Source of the DNA: Herbaspirillum sp. LeCh32-8
Lineage (GTDB): Bacteria > Pseudomonadota > Gammaproteobacteria > Burkholderiales > Burkholderiaceae_D
NCBI RefSeq assembly: GCF_017814915.1
Contig: NZ_JAGIPZ010000005.1
Span: 62,001 to 126,000 of the forward strand
Reading direction: 5' to 3'
DNA: 64,000 nucleotides
Shown piece by piece: positions 26,066 to 36,034 of the stretch. The notes under the pieces were generated by a model, which was given only the letters and a program-made list of their open reading frames with translations, did no database searches and was not told the DNA's origin. Within the stretch, counting starts at the first letter, position 1. The number at the start of each line of letters is the position of its first letter. Both the position numbers and the translations under genes were made by a program.

Positions 26066-26685
26066 GTATTTTTGGCAAACTGAGCTTCAAGGACCAGGCA
26101 TTCAAGCTGCGTGAGAACGCCATCCTGGATGCCGCGACGTCCGTGCTGGGCAGCAAGGGTTACGACCTCATGACCATGGACGACGTGGCCGGCCTGGTCG
26201 GCATCTCCAAACCCAGCCTGTACAAGCATTTCAAATCCAAGGAAGACCTGGTCGGCGAGACCATGATCCGGCTCATCGACGGCGCCGTCGAACAACTGGC
26301 GCAGCTGGACGACATCGCCAGTCCGCGCGGCAAGCTGGCAGCGCTGCTGGAATGGGCGTTGCGCGTGCGCCTGGACGGCGGCCTGCCCTTCCTTCCCGCC
26401 ACCAGCGCCCACGTGCGCGACATGCTGATGCGCAACATCAAGTACGTCACGCGCGTACTCAAGCTCAATGGCCAGCTGGAAAAACTGGTGAAGGAAGCGC
26501 AGAAGAAAGGCGAGATCGACGCCGCCCTGCCCAGCGACGTCGTGCTGTTCAGCTACTACGCGCGCACCTGCGACCCGGCGGTGGAATATCTGCAGAAATT
26601 CAGCAAGATGGGCAACGAAGACATCGTGCGCCACATGCTGCAGGTCGCCTTCCAGGGCTTCGTCGCCGGCAGCGCGACGCCTTGA
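26062..26685 (+). CDS. TetR-family transcriptional regulator
   Basis: All-helical repressor of 207 residues. The N-terminal HTH (about 17-63) reads ILDAATSVLGSKGYDLMTMDDVAGLVGISKPSLYKHFKSKEDL, a standard TetR signature. The C-terminal ligand domain is not assigned to a subfamily. It is transcribed away from the lipid-modification operon with only about 150 bp between them and two bases ahead of a LysE exporter, so it probably controls both. In similar clusters of other bacteria an ECF sigma/anti-sigma pair plays this role. Confidence 0.87.
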   Translation: MSIFGKLSFKDQAFKLRENAILDAATSVLGSKGYDLMTMDDVAGLVGISKPSLYKHFKSKEDLVGETMIRLIDGAVEQLAQLDDIASPRGKLAALLEWALRVRLDGGLPFLPATSAHVRDMLMRNIKYVTRVLKLNGQLEKLVKEAQKKGEIDAALPSDVVLFSYYARTCDPAVEYLQKFSKMGNEDIVRHMLQVAFQGFVAGSATP

Positions 26686-26687
26686 CC

Positions 26688-27338
26688 ATGCACGCGCTCA
26701 TGTCCGCGCTCGGGCAGGCAATCGACTGGTCCGCCGTACTCGCGGTCTTGTCGGTGTATGTCACCGGCGTGATCATTCCCGGCCCCAACTTCGTGGCCGT
26801 GCTGCACAAGGCCGCCTCGGCCAGTCGCGCCGAGGCGCTGGCCGTGGTGGCCGGCATCGTGATCGTGAATCTGTTCTGGGCCGGCTGCGCCATCCTCGGC
26901 GTGGGCATCGTGTTCGCGGCGTTTCCGTGGGTGGCGCTGGCGGTGAAGATCGCCGGCGCCGGCTACCTGCTGTGGTTCGGCGCACGCCTGATCGGCAAGG
27001 CCAGCGCACGCGCTCGCGCCGAACCCGGTCGCCAGCCGCAGGATGGCGGCTTGCGCGCGTCGTTCGTGCAGGGTTTCCTGACCAACATCGCCAATCCGAA
27101 ATCGGTGGCCTTCTTCGCCGCGGTGTTCGCCTCGGCGACGCCGGCGCATGTCTCCTGGCCGACCTTCGCGGCCATGCTGTGCGTGGTGTTGGTGGTAGCG
27201 GGAAGCTGGTACAGCTTCCTGGCGCTGGCGATGTCGCACGGCGGCGTGGCCGCCCGTTACCGCAAGAGCACGGCGCTGGTGGACCGCCTGTGCGGCAGTC
27301 TCATCGTTTTTCTCGGCATCCGCCAGCTGCTGCGCTGA
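26688..27338 (+). CDS. LysE/RhtB-family amino acid exporter
   Basis: Inner-membrane exporter of 216 residues with about six hydrophobic helices. The family signature IIPGPNFVAVLHKAASASRAEALAVVAGI spans about 25-53 and GFLTNIANPKSVAFFAAVFAS is near 129-149. The ATG at 26688 lies two bases after the TetR stop, so the two are co-transcribed. Family members export lysine, threonine, homoserine or cysteine; the substrate here is unknown. It ends 12 bp from a convergent gene. Confidence 0.86.
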   Translation: MHALMSALGQAIDWSAVLAVLSVYVTGVIIPGPNFVAVLHKAASASRAEALAVVAGIVIVNLFWAGCAILGVGIVFAAFPWVALAVKIAGAGYLLWFGARLIGKASARARAEPGRQPQDGGLRASFVQGFLTNIANPKSVAFFAAVFASATPAHVSWPTFAAMLCVVLVVAGSWYSFLALAMSHGGVAARYRKSTALVDRLCGSLIVFLGIRQLLR

Positions 27339-27350
27339 CGACTTGCAGCG

Positions 27351-28220
27351 TCATTCCAATCCGTAGCAACGTGCGGCGGTACCGCCCCATAGCTGTTCCA
27401 ACTCATTGCCCGACAAGCGCGTCGCCGCCCACTCCCTGACCACCGCCGCCACCTTGGCGTAGGACGCCGCCAGCAGGCACACCGGCCAGTCCGAACCGAA
27501 CATCAGGCGCTCGGGGCCGAAGGCGTCCAGCGCGGTATCCAGGCACAGCACGATGTGTTCGTAATCCTTTTGCCGCAGGCCGCGCATCCAGTCGGCCTCG
27601 GTCACCAGACCGGACAACTTGCAGGCCACGTGCGGCAAGGCGGCCAGGGTCTCCAACTCACGCTTCCAGCGCGCATAGGCAAGCTCGCTGCGGCCGAACT
27701 CGGCCAGCGCCGGCTTGCCCAAGTGATCCAGCACCAGCCAGTGGCGGTCATGGCGCGCGCAGAAGGCCTGCACCTCCGGCAGCTGGCGCTCATAGACCAG
27801 CACGTCGTAGACGTAGCGCTGATCCTGCAGCCAGGCGATGCCCTCATTGAAAGCCGGCTGTTCGGTGAACACGGTCACGTCGCGCTCGTCCTGGATCTGA
27901 TGGCGAAAGCCCAGCAGCTTGTCGCGCCCCCATTCGGCCACGCGCTCGGCCAGCTGCGGCGCGGCGATGTCTTCCCAGCCGATCACGCCGGCGATGCGCG
28001 CATCGCCCCGCGCCAGCTCCAGCAGGAAACCGGTCTCCTCGCGCCCGGCGCGTGCCTGCACCGCGATCGACGCGTCCAGGCCCTCGGCGCTGAGCATCGG
28101 GTGCAGCTCGCCCGGCAGCCTGTCCTGCGCCAGCAGTTCCATGCCACGGCCTATCCATGGATAGGCCTCGGGACGGTATTGCCAGAAATGCTGGTGGGCG
28201 TCGATGCGTTGCGGTTTCAT
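27351..28220 (-). CDS. L-fuconolactonase-like amidohydrolase
   Basis: Metal-dependent hydrolase of 289 residues with a TIM-barrel amidohydrolase fold. DAHQHFW (7-13) gives the first metal ligands H9 and H11; LDHLGKP and the late MFGSDWPVC contain the remaining histidine and aspartate. It opens L-fucono-1,5-lactone (or a related 6-deoxy/pentono-lactone) to the acid, the second step of oxidative L-fucose breakdown. The dehydrogenase and dehydratase of this route lie upstream in the same direction. A terminator at 28255-28290 separates it from the ABC genes, so its expression may be partly independent. Confidence 0.86.
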   Translation of the reverse strand: MKPQRIDAHQHFWQYRPEAYPWIGRGMELLAQDRLPGELHPMLSAEGLDASIAVQARAGREETGFLLELARGDARIAGVIGWEDIAAPQLAERVAEWGRDKLLGFRHQIQDERDVTVFTEQPAFNEGIAWLQDQRYVYDVLVYERQLPEVQAFCARHDRHWLVLDHLGKPALAEFGRSELAYARWKRELETLAALPHVACKLSGLVTEADWMRGLRQKDYEHIVLCLDTALDAFGPERLMFGSDWPVCLLAASYAKVAAVVREWAATRLSGNELEQLWGGTAARCYGLE

Positions 28221-28254
28221 GATGTTCCTGCGGCCCCGATGCGGGCGATGGAGT

Positions 28255-28290
28255 TAAAAAAGCAAACGGCGTCGCCAGGCAGGCGACGCC
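28255..28290 (-). terminator. Rho-independent terminator after the Rbs-type binding-protein gene
   Basis: On the minus strand GGCGTCGCC and GGCGACGCC form a perfect 9-bp stem with a 5-nt loop (28268-28290), followed by GTTTGCTTTTTTAAC. A second inverted repeat, CATGTTC/GAACATG (28293-28323), lies just upstream of it. Confidence 0.8.
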
Positions 28291-28373
28291 GGCATGTTCA
28301 GCCCGGCCATGCCGGCGAACATGAAAAAACGGATGCGCCGCCGGGGGAAACGGCGTCTCCGTCAGAAGTACGC

Positions 28374-29312
28374 TCAGTCGTACAGCTGCGAAGCGATCTT
28401 CGGATCGTCGATGTTGCTCTTGTCGTACCAGTAGTAACCGGTGTCGATGACCTTGGGCAGCTTCTCGCCCTTGATCGCCTTGACCGCGGCTTCCACCGTC
28501 TTGTAACCGATGCCGCCCGGGTTCTGGGTAATGGCGCCGGCCATGGTGCCGTCGCGGATCGCGTCCTTCTGCTGCTTGCCGGAGTCGTAGCCGATGACGA
28601 TGATCTTGCGCTTCATTTCCTTCACGCCGTTGACCACGCCGATGGCCGACCCTTCATTGGTGCCGAACACGCCCTTCAGTTTCGGATAGGCCTGCAGGAT
28701 GGACTTGGTGACCTCGGTCGACTTCAGGTGGTCGCCGCCGCCGTATTGCACGCTGACCACCTTGATCTTCGGATAGGCCGATTTGATGCGATCCAGGAAG
28801 CCGTCGCGACGGTCGATGGCGGTGCGGCTGGTCTGGTCGTGCGCCACCACGGCGACTTCGCCTTCCTTGCCGATCAGCTCGGCCATCTTGTCGGCGGCCA
28901 CTGCGGCGGCGGCCTTGTTGTCGGTGGTGGCGGTGGTGGCCGGAATGTCGCTGTCAACGCCGGAGTCGAAGGCGATCACCGGGATCTTGGCGGCCTGCGC
29001 CTTCTTCAGCAGCGGCAGCGCGGCCTTGCTGTCGAGCGCGGCGAAGCCGATGGCCTGCGGCTTCTTGGCCAGCGCGGCTGAGAGCATGTCGATCTGCTTG
29101 TCGACCATGGCTTCGGTCTCCGGGCCTTCGAAGCTGACCTTGACCTTGTAGTCCTTGGCTGCCTGCTCGGCGCCCGCCTTCACGGCCTGCCAGAACTGGT
29201 GCTGGAAGCCCTTCGAAATCAGCGGGATGTACACCTCCTGGGCCTGCGCGCCGGCGCTGCCGACGGCGAAGGCCAGGCCTAAGGCGGCGGCGATGAGCTT
29301 GTTCTTGAACAC
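28374..29312 (-). CDS. Sugar ABC transporter binding protein, RbsB-like
   Basis: Periplasmic receptor of 312 residues. The signal peptide ends near GSAGAQAQE (about residue 25). The mature chain is a type I sugar-binding protein: IPLISKGFQHQFWQAVKAGAEQAAKDY at the start, DSGVDSDIPATTATTDN in the hinge region, and GVFGTNEGSAIGVVNGVKE later. The start is a GTG at 29312 with AAAGGAGA six bases upstream, a very strong ribosome site. It is the last ABC gene after the ATPase and permease. L-fucose is the likely ligand given the surrounding genes; that is contextual. Confidence 0.88.
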   Translation of the reverse strand: MFKNKLIAAALGLAFAVGSAGAQAQEVYIPLISKGFQHQFWQAVKAGAEQAAKDYKVKVSFEGPETEAMVDKQIDMLSAALAKKPQAIGFAALDSKAALPLLKKAQAAKIPVIAFDSGVDSDIPATTATTDNKAAAAVAADKMAELIGKEGEVAVVAHDQTSRTAIDRRDGFLDRIKSAYPKIKVVSVQYGGGDHLKSTEVTKSILQAYPKLKGVFGTNEGSAIGVVNGVKEMKRKIIVIGYDSGKQQKDAIRDGTMAGAITQNPGGIGYKTVEAAVKAIKGEKLPKVIDTGYYWYDKSNIDDPKIASQLYD

Positions 29313-29391
29313 GTTGAGTCTCCTTTTGTTATCGATGATGGAGTGCCGGTCGCCCGGCGCGGGATGAAATCGTTGCGTGGTGAATCAACAA

Positions 29392-30435
29392 TCATGCGCG
29401 GCGCTTGCGGCGCAGGATGTCCAGGTACACGGCCAGGATGATGATCACGCCGGTGACCACGGTCTGCCATTCCTGCGCCACCGACATGATGCGCAGGCCG
29501 TTGACCAGCACGCTCATGATGAAGGCGCCGATGATGGTACCCAGAATGGTGCCTGTGCCGCCCGACAGCGAAGTGCCGCCGATCACCACCGCGGCAATCG
29601 CGTCCAGCTCGTAGCCCTGGCCCAGCGCCGGCTGCGCCGAGTTCAGGCGCGAAGCGATGATCAGGCCGGCGATGCCGCAGATGGCGCCGGAGAAGGTATA
29701 AACCGCGACCTTCCAGAAATCCACCTTCACGCCCGACAGGCGCAGCGCTTCTTCGTTGCTGCCCAGTGCGAAGGTATAACGGCCGAACACGGTCTTGTTG
29801 AGGATGACCGAAGACGCGATCGCCACCAGGAACAGGATGAGCACTGCGTTGGGAATCGGCAGCGAAGGAATCAGGTCGCCGATCAGCGAATCCTGGGCGA
29901 TGGCCGAGAAGCCCTCGGTATCGTTGAAGTAGATCGGGCGCGTGCCGGAGATCACCAGCGACAGGCCCTTCAACAACATCATCATGCCCAGCGTCGCGAT
30001 GAAGGGCGGCACCTTCAGCTTGGCGATCACCATGCCCGAAATCCAGCCCGACAGCGCGCCGAAGAACAGCGCCGCGGCGATGCCCAGCGGCAGCGGCATG
30101 CCCCAGTTGGTCAGCACCACGCCGGTCATCACGGCGCAGAAGGTCATCATGGTGCCCACCGAGAGATCGATGCCCGAAGTAATGATGACGTAGGTGCAGG
30201 CGATCGCCAGCACGCCGTTGACGGCGGTGGACTGCAGGATGCTGACCAAGTTGTCGACCTCAAGGAAATTGGGTGAGGCAAAACTGAAGAACACCATCAG
30301 CAGCAGCAGGCTGGCAAAGGCCAACAGCTTCTGGCGCGCGGCCGGGTTGAAGAGGCGTGCGCGCAAGCCGGCGCCGGCGGAGTTGTCTGGAGTGGACATG
30401 GGGGCGGAAGTGGCGGATTGAGTGTGGTTAGCCAT
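29392..30435 (-). CDS. Sugar ABC transporter permease, RbsC-like
   Basis: Permease of 347 residues with eight to ten hydrophobic helices after a 45-residue cytoplasmic N-terminus. GIDLSVGTMMTFCAVMTGVV and the late GYELDAIAAVVIGGTSLSGGTGTILGTIIGAFIMSVL are family hallmarks. It lies 21 bp after the ATPase gene and 79 bp before the receptor gene. It forms the membrane channel of the putative L-fucose importer. Confidence 0.9.
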   Translation of the reverse strand: MANHTQSATSAPMSTPDNSAGAGLRARLFNPAARQKLLAFASLLLLMVFFSFASPNFLEVDNLVSILQSTAVNGVLAIACTYVIITSGIDLSVGTMMTFCAVMTGVVLTNWGMPLPLGIAAALFFGALSGWISGMVIAKLKVPPFIATLGMMMLLKGLSLVISGTRPIYFNDTEGFSAIAQDSLIGDLIPSLPIPNAVLILFLVAIASSVILNKTVFGRYTFALGSNEEALRLSGVKVDFWKVAVYTFSGAICGIAGLIIASRLNSAQPALGQGYELDAIAAVVIGGTSLSGGTGTILGTIIGAFIMSVLVNGLRIMSVAQEWQTVVTGVIIILAVYLDILRRKRRA

Positions 30436-30456
30436 GATCGTCTGGGTGCTTTCGGT

Positions 30457-31998
30457 TTATTGGACGACAGCCGATTCGCGCAAGGTCGCGAGCTGCATGA
30501 TCTTTTCCTGGGTGGCCTCAGCGGCGGAGAGCTCGCCCGTGATGCGCCCTTCGCACATCACCAGGACGCGGTGGCTCATGCGCAGCACTTCAGGCAGCTC
30601 GGAGGAAATCATCACGATCGCCTTGCCCTGCGCGGCCAGGGCGTCGAGCAGCTTGTAGATCTCGCTCTTGGCGCCGACGTCGATGCCGCGCGTGGGTTCG
30701 TCGAAGAACAGGATGTCGCAGTCGCGCAGCAGCCACTTGGCGATCACGATCTTCTGCTGGTTGCCGCCCGACAGCAGGCGCGCCTGCTGCTCCACCGACG
30801 GCGTCTTGATCGCCAGCTGGCGCACGTAGGCCTGCGCGGTTTCGCGGATGGCGCGTTCGTTCATGAAGCCGGCTTTGGTGAAGCGCCCCATGCTGGACAT
30901 GGCGATATTGGCCTGCACGTCCATGCCGGTGGCCAGGCCGAAGTGCTTGCGGTCCTCCGATAGATAGCCGATGCCGTGCGCCACCGCGTCGGCCGGCGTC
31001 CTGATGACGGCGCGCCCGCCGTGGATGAATATCTCGCCCGCCTCCAGCGGATCGGCGCCGAAGATGGCGCGCGCCACCTCGGTGCGCCCGGCGCCCATCA
31101 GGCCGGCGAAACCCAGGATCTCGCCGCGTCGCAGCTGGAAGCTGACGTTGCGGATCGCCCGCCCGCGCGACAGGCCTTTGACCTCCAGCATGACCTGGTT
31201 GGCGGAGGTGTCGGGCGGTTGGCGATGTTCGCCGTCCAGCTGGCGCCCCACCATCATGGAGATGATGGTGTCCATCGAGGTGCCCTCCATCGGCACGGTG
31301 GCGATGTAGCGGCCGTCGCGCATGATGGTGACGCGGTCGGCGATCTGGCGCAGCTCGTCCATCTTGTGCGAGATGTAGACGATGCCCACGCCCTGCGCCT
31401 GCAGGTCGCGGATGATGCGAAACAGCTCGGCGATCTCGGCGTTGTTCAGCGCTGCGGTCGGCTCGTCCATGATCAGCACGCGCGAATCGAACGAGAGCGC
31501 CTTGGCGATCTCCACCATCTGCTGGCGCGCCACGGTCAGCTGCCCGACCGGCGTACGCGGATCGAGGTCCAGACGCATGCGTTCGAAGATGACTGCGGCC
31601 TGGCGGTTCAACTGTTCTTCATCCAGGAACAGGCCGAAGCCCTTCTTCGGCTCGCGGCCGATGAAGATATTCTGCGCGGCCGACAGGTGGTTCATCAGGT
31701 TCAGTTCCTGATGGATGATGCCGATGCCCAGCGCCTGCGCGGTGCGCGGCTGGTCGATCTCGACCGGCTTGCCGTCGAGCAGGATCTCGCCCTCGTCCTT
31801 CTGGTACACGCCGGACAGGATCTTCATCAGCGTCGACTTGCCGGCGCCGTTCTCGCCCATCAGCGCGTGCACTTCGCCGGCCGCCAGGTCGAACTGACAG
31901 TTGTCCAGCGCCAGCACGCCGGGGAAGCGCTTGCTGACGTTGCGCAGGGCGATCAGCGGCGGCTGGTTGTTGCGGTTTGTCTCTTGGTCTTGTTGCAT
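30457..31998 (-). CDS. Sugar ABC transporter ATPase, RbsA/MglA-like
   Basis: Fused double ATPase of 513 residues. The first domain has GENGAGKST (Walker A, about 48-56) and [11 protein letters not shown] (Walker B). The second has the degenerate P-loop GLMGAGRTE typical of the C-terminal half of this family, then [16 protein letters not shown] and [12 protein letters not shown]. The start at 31998 is supported by GAGGTGAGC directly upstream; the longer frame to 32073 runs into a palindromic repeat. It energises the importer formed with the next two genes. Confidence 0.91.
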   Translation of the reverse strand: MQQDQETNRNNQPPLIALRNVSKRFPGVLALDNCQFDLAAGEVHALMGENGAGKSTLMKILSGVYQKDEGEILLDGKPVEIDQPRTAQALGIGIIHQELNLMNHLSAAQNIFIGREPKKGFGLFLDEEQLNRQAAVIFERMRLDLDPRTPVGQLTVARQQMVEIAKALSFDSRVLIMDEPTAALNNAEIAELFRIIRDLQAQGVGIVYISHKMDELRQIADRVTIMRDGRYIATVPMEGTSMDTIISMMVGRQLDGEHRQPPDTSANQVMLEVKGLSRGRAIRNVSFQLRRGEILGFAGLMGAGRTEVARAIFGADPLEAGEIFIHGGRAVIRTPADAVAHGIGYLSEDRKHFGLATGMDVQANIAMSSMGRFTKAGFMNERAIRETAQAYVRQLAIKTPSVEQQARLLSGGNQQKIVIAKWLLRDCDILFFDEPTRGIDVGAKSEIYKLLDALAAQGKAIVMISSELPEVLRMSHRVLVMCEGRITGELSAAEATQEKIMQLATLRESAVVQ

Positions 31999-32060
31999 GC
32001 TCACCTCGGATGCATTGCGGCTCTTCTGGGTAGCCGTCGGTTTTCGTTTTTCACGCTTGC

Positions 32061-32185
32061 CTCGAACCACCAAGGATTCGAATTTCCACCTCCCTGTCGT
32101 CCTGACGAAGGTCAGGACCCGGCGTCGTTCAGCGGCCGTCGATGCGCCACGAACAACATCCGATCCTCGCCTGCGCCGGGATGAC
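32061..32185. repeat. Palindromic intergenic repeat, copy 1
   Basis: About 75 bases from 32061 align without gaps to 50481-50555, with two differences in the last 34. The core is the inverted repeat CCTGACGAAGGTCAGG (32101-32116) followed by the conserved GCGTCGTTCAGCG. A second dyad with CGCCTGCGCCGGGATGACAGG follows. It fills the gap between the mutarotase gene and the ABC ATPase gene. Confidence 0.75.
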
Positions 32186-32196
32186 AGGACGTTTTA

Positions 32197-32538
32197 TCAA
32201 GCCTGCGACGAAAGGTCGAAGATCTTGTCCATCGCAATCCACTTCTGCCCGGCCGGCGTCCACGGGGTCGGCGCCTGGAAGCGCCACATCAGCTCTTCCC
32301 ATTCTCGCACCTTGGGGTCGTTCGCCATGGCGGCGGCCATCGCGGCGGCGTCGTAGCGCGCGTCGTCGGTCTCCATCACCATCGTCATGCGCGTGCCAAG
32401 TCGGTAAATCTCCATACCGGTCACGCCGTGGCGCTTCAGGTGTTCTGCAATCTCGGGCCAGATGCGGCGGTGGTGCTGTTCGTACTGCGCGATCAGCGCC
32501 GCGTCGTCCTTCAGGTCCAGTGCCAGAAGATGTCGCAT
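32197..32538 (-). CDS. L-rhamnose/L-fucose mutarotase (RhaM-like)
   Basis: Dimeric alpha-beta barrel protein of 113 residues that interconverts alpha and beta anomers of a 6-deoxy sugar. RHGVTGMEIYRLGTRMTMVMETDD and MWRFQAPTPWTPAGQKWIAMDKIFDL match the RhaM/FucU-like L-rhamnose mutarotase family. It sits ten bases after the dehydrogenase gene. The fucose dehydrogenase uses one anomer, so a mutarotase alongside it makes sense; L-rhamnose cannot be excluded as a further substrate. Confidence 0.87.
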   Translation of the reverse strand: MRHLLALDLKDDAALIAQYEQHHRRIWPEIAEHLKRHGVTGMEIYRLGTRMTMVMETDDARYDAAAMAAAMANDPKVREWEELMWRFQAPTPWTPAGQKWIAMDKIFDLSSQA

Positions 32539-32548
32539 CGCCGTCCTC

Positions 32549-33370
<822 letters not shown>

Positions 33371-33402
33371 TCAGCCTGCCGGTGGATGTGCTGCGTGGCG
33401 TT

Positions 33403-34680
33403 CTATCCGCGGAAGCGGTACTGCTCCAGCGACTCCGGCTTCATTTCGATCGAGAAGCCCGGCATGCTGGGCGGCATGTAGGCCGCGTTCTTCACCACGC
33501 AGGGGTCGACGAAGTGCTCGTGCAGGTGGTCGACGTATTCGGTGACGCGCCCTTCCTTGCTGCCGGAGATACACACGTAGTCGATCATCGACAGGTGCTG
33601 CACGTACTCGCACAAGCCGACGCCGCCGGCGTGCGGACAGACCACCAGCTTGTATTTGGCGGCCATCAGCATCACCGCCAGGATTTCGTTGACGCCGCCC
33701 AGGCGGCAGGAGTCGATCTGCACCACGTCGATGGCCTCGCGCATGATGAATTGCTTGAACAGCACGCGGTTCTGGCACATCTCGCCGGTGGCGACCTTGA
33801 CCGCGCCGATGCCCGCGCGGATCTTGCGATGGCCTTCCACGTCGTCCGGGCTGGTCGGCTCTTCGATGAACCACGGCTTGGCAAAGGCCAGCTCCTTGAC
33901 CCAGCTGATCGCCTGGTCGACTTCCCACACCTGGTTGGCATCGATCATCAACTGGCGATCCGGCCCCAGCACTTCGCGCGCGATGGTGACGCGGCGCTTG
34001 TCGTCGGCCAGATCGCGCCCGACCTTGAGCTTGACGTGGTTGAAGCCTTGGTCGATGGCTTCCTGGCACAGGCGGCGCAGCTTGGCGTCGTCGTAGCCCA
34101 GCCAGCCGGCCGAGGTGGTGTAGCAGGGATAGCCTTCCTGCTGCAAGGTGCGCATGCGCTCGGCCTTGCCGGCCTCCTTCTCGCGCAGCAGCGCCAGCGC
34201 CTCCTCGGGCGTGATGCAATCGGTGATGTAGCGGAAGTCGATGGTGCGCACCAGTTCTTCGGGCGACATGTCGGCCACCAGTTTCCACAGCGGCTTGCCT
34301 TCGGCCTTGGCCCAGAGGTCCCAGGCGGCGTTGACCACGGCGCCGGTGGCCAGGTGGATCGCACCCTTGTCCGGGCCGATCCAGCGCAGCTGGCTGTCGG
34401 AGGTGACGTGGCGCCAGAAGCGGCCCATGTCGGCGGCGATCCACTCCAGCTCCAGCCCGACTACCAGATGCTCCATAGCGCGGATGGCGGCGCAGCAGAT
34501 CTCGTTGCCGCGGCCGATGGTGAAGGTCAGGCCGTGGCCCTTGAGCTTGTCGTTGTCGGTATCGAGGATGACGTAGGCGGCGGAATAATCCGGATCCGGG
34601 TTCATCGCGTCCGAACCGTCCAGCGATTGCGAGGTGGGAAAGCGCACGTCGAGGACGCGCATGGCAGTGATCTTGGTCAT
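33403..34680 (-). CDS. L-fuconate dehydratase (enolase superfamily)
   Basis: Mg-dependent dehydratase of 425 residues that converts L-fuconate to 2-keto-3-deoxy-L-fuconate. The base motif KLK is at K217/K219; metal ligands follow in MIDANQVWE, FIEEPTSPDD and ATGEMCQNR, and the histidine base in CPHAGGVGL. The N-terminal segment VRFPTSQSLDGSDAMNPDPDYSAAYV is diagnostic for this family. It is the promoter-proximal gene of the fucose operon, facing an IclR regulator. No 2-keto-3-deoxy-fuconate aldolase is found in the window. Confidence 0.9.
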   Translation of the reverse strand: MTKITAMRVLDVRFPTSQSLDGSDAMNPDPDYSAAYVILDTDNDKLKGHGLTFTIGRGNEICCAAIRAMEHLVVGLELEWIAADMGRFWRHVTSDSQLRWIGPDKGAIHLATGAVVNAAWDLWAKAEGKPLWKLVADMSPEELVRTIDFRYITDCITPEEALALLREKEAGKAERMRTLQQEGYPCYTTSAGWLGYDDAKLRRLCQEAIDQGFNHVKLKVGRDLADDKRRVTIAREVLGPDRQLMIDANQVWEVDQAISWVKELAFAKPWFIEEPTSPDDVEGHRKIRAGIGAVKVATGEMCQNRVLFKQFIMREAIDVVQIDSCRLGGVNEILAVMLMAAKYKLVVCPHAGGVGLCEYVQHLSMIDYVCISGSKEGRVTEYVDHLHEHFVDPCVVKNAAYMPPSMPGFSIEMKPESLEQYRFRG

Positions 34681-35110
34681 CGTTCAGTCGTTGCAGGTTA
34701 CTGGCGGCGGCTGGTCATGCATGTCCGGGCTCGGCATGGATCATGCGCTTTGGCGGCGCCTTGTCGGCAGCCTGGAACCTGCCGCGGGCAGCCTGTTCCC
34801 TGTTTTATATATGGATGTCGCTCTACTGGATGCTGCGGATGCGGTGCGGTTACCGTGCTCCGTTGTCTCCTTCCGCAACTTTCAATCAATCACAAATAAA
34901 ATTTATTTTTATATGTGAGATTCGTAGAATACCTGCGATTCTGCTCTGGCAGCCGAGGCAAAGCGATGATGTTTCCATCACGATCGATACCAATATTGAG
35001 ATGTCAAATTGGCATTTAAATTGAATCAATAAAAAATACTTTTACAAATAAAATTTAATGACTTATAAAATCTTCTAGAATTTGCCCGCATAACGACACG
35101 CATCCGCCCC
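34681..35110. promoter_or_regulatory. Divergent control region of the fucose operon and iclR
   Basis: A 430-bp gap, strikingly AT-rich from about 34890. It has a 14-bp direct repeat ACAAATAAAATTTA (34892-34905 and 35044-35057) and two related dyads, ATTC-GTA-GAAT (34920-34930) and TTCTAGAA (35073-35080). The arrangement suggests two IclR-binding sites about 150 bp apart that could loop. Confidence 0.5.
35041..35069 (+). promoter_or_regulatory. Putative sigma-70 promoter of iclR
   Basis: TTTACA (35041-35046) and TATAAA (35064-35069) are separated by 17 bases. The palindrome TTCTAGAA at 35073-35080 would cover the expected start site near 35076, which fits autorepression. Confidence 0.6.
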
Positions 35111-36013
35111 ATGTCGATGCCGCCAAACCTGCCGACGCGATCAACAAAACAGGCCATCATGCCCAGAACCAGAAAAATCACCGCGCCCGAATCGGCCGCT
35201 CTCCAGACCGCGACCGATGCCGACGACGACGGCGCCGGCAGCAGCAAGAATCGCTACGCCGCCCCCGCGCTGGACAAGGGCCTGGATATCCTGGAACTGC
35301 TGTCGCGCTCCGAGCAGATGCTGACGCTGAACCAGATCTCGCGGCAGCTGGGTCGCAGCGTCAATGAAATCTTCCGCATGGTGGTGACGCTGGAACAGCG
35401 CGGCTACCTGATCGCCGACAACGACCACTACCGGCTCTCGCTCAAACTCTTCGAGCTGGCCCATTACCACCAGCCGATCCGCTCGCTGGTCAGCACCGCC
35501 CTGCCGCACATGCGCGAGCTGGCCAACCGCGCTGTACAGTCCTCGCACCTGACTGTCTACGAAGCCGGCCGCGTGATCGTGGTGGCCCAGGTCGACAGCC
35601 CGGAGCGCTGGGCCTTCGGCCTCAAGGTCGGGGCGCTGGTCAGCTTGACCGACACCGCGTCGGGCCATGTGCTGCTGGCGTTTCGCGACGAAGCCGAACG
35701 CGCCCGCATGCTGGCCGATCACGTGCGCATGGACGGCGAGCAGGAAATCGAAACCGCGCAGCTGGTGCGCCAGATCGACGACACCAGAAAGCGCGGCCAC
35801 TCGCGCATGGACAGCCGCCAGATCCGCGGCGTGGTCAATCTTTCCTACCCCGTCATGGGCGCCAACAACCGCATGCTGGCGGCGCTGAACGTGCCCTACA
35901 TCGAACGCATCGACAAGAAGGTCAACCCCAGCCTGGATGAAGTGCAGGGCATCGTGCAGGAAATCTCGGCGCGCCTGTCGCGCCTGATGGGCGACTCCAG
36001 CTTCGGCGCCTGA
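35111..36013 (+). CDS. IclR-family transcriptional regulator
   Basis: Regulator of 300 residues. A disordered N-terminus (about 1-48) precedes the winged HTH (about 53-115: ALDKGLDILELLSRSEQMLTLNQISRQLGRSVNEIFRMVVTLEQRGYL) and the IclR effector domain, with its typical VVAQVDSPERWAFGLKVGALVSLTDTASGHVLLAF. ATG 35159 is a second possible start. It is divergent from the fucose operon and probably senses L-fucose, a fuconate or 2-keto-3-deoxy-fuconate. Confidence 0.87.
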   Translation: MSMPPNLPTRSTKQAIMPRTRKITAPESAALQTATDADDDGAGSSKNRYAAPALDKGLDILELLSRSEQMLTLNQISRQLGRSVNEIFRMVVTLEQRGYLIADNDHYRLSLKLFELAHYHQPIRSLVSTALPHMRELANRAVQSSHLTVYEAGRVIVVAQVDSPERWAFGLKVGALVSLTDTASGHVLLAFRDEAERARMLADHVRMDGEQEIETAQLVRQIDDTRKRGHSRMDSRQIRGVVNLSYPVMGANNRMLAALNVPYIERIDKKVNPSLDEVQGIVQEISARLSRLMGDSSFGA

Positions 36014-36034
36014 GCCCGATACCCTGCCCGGCCG

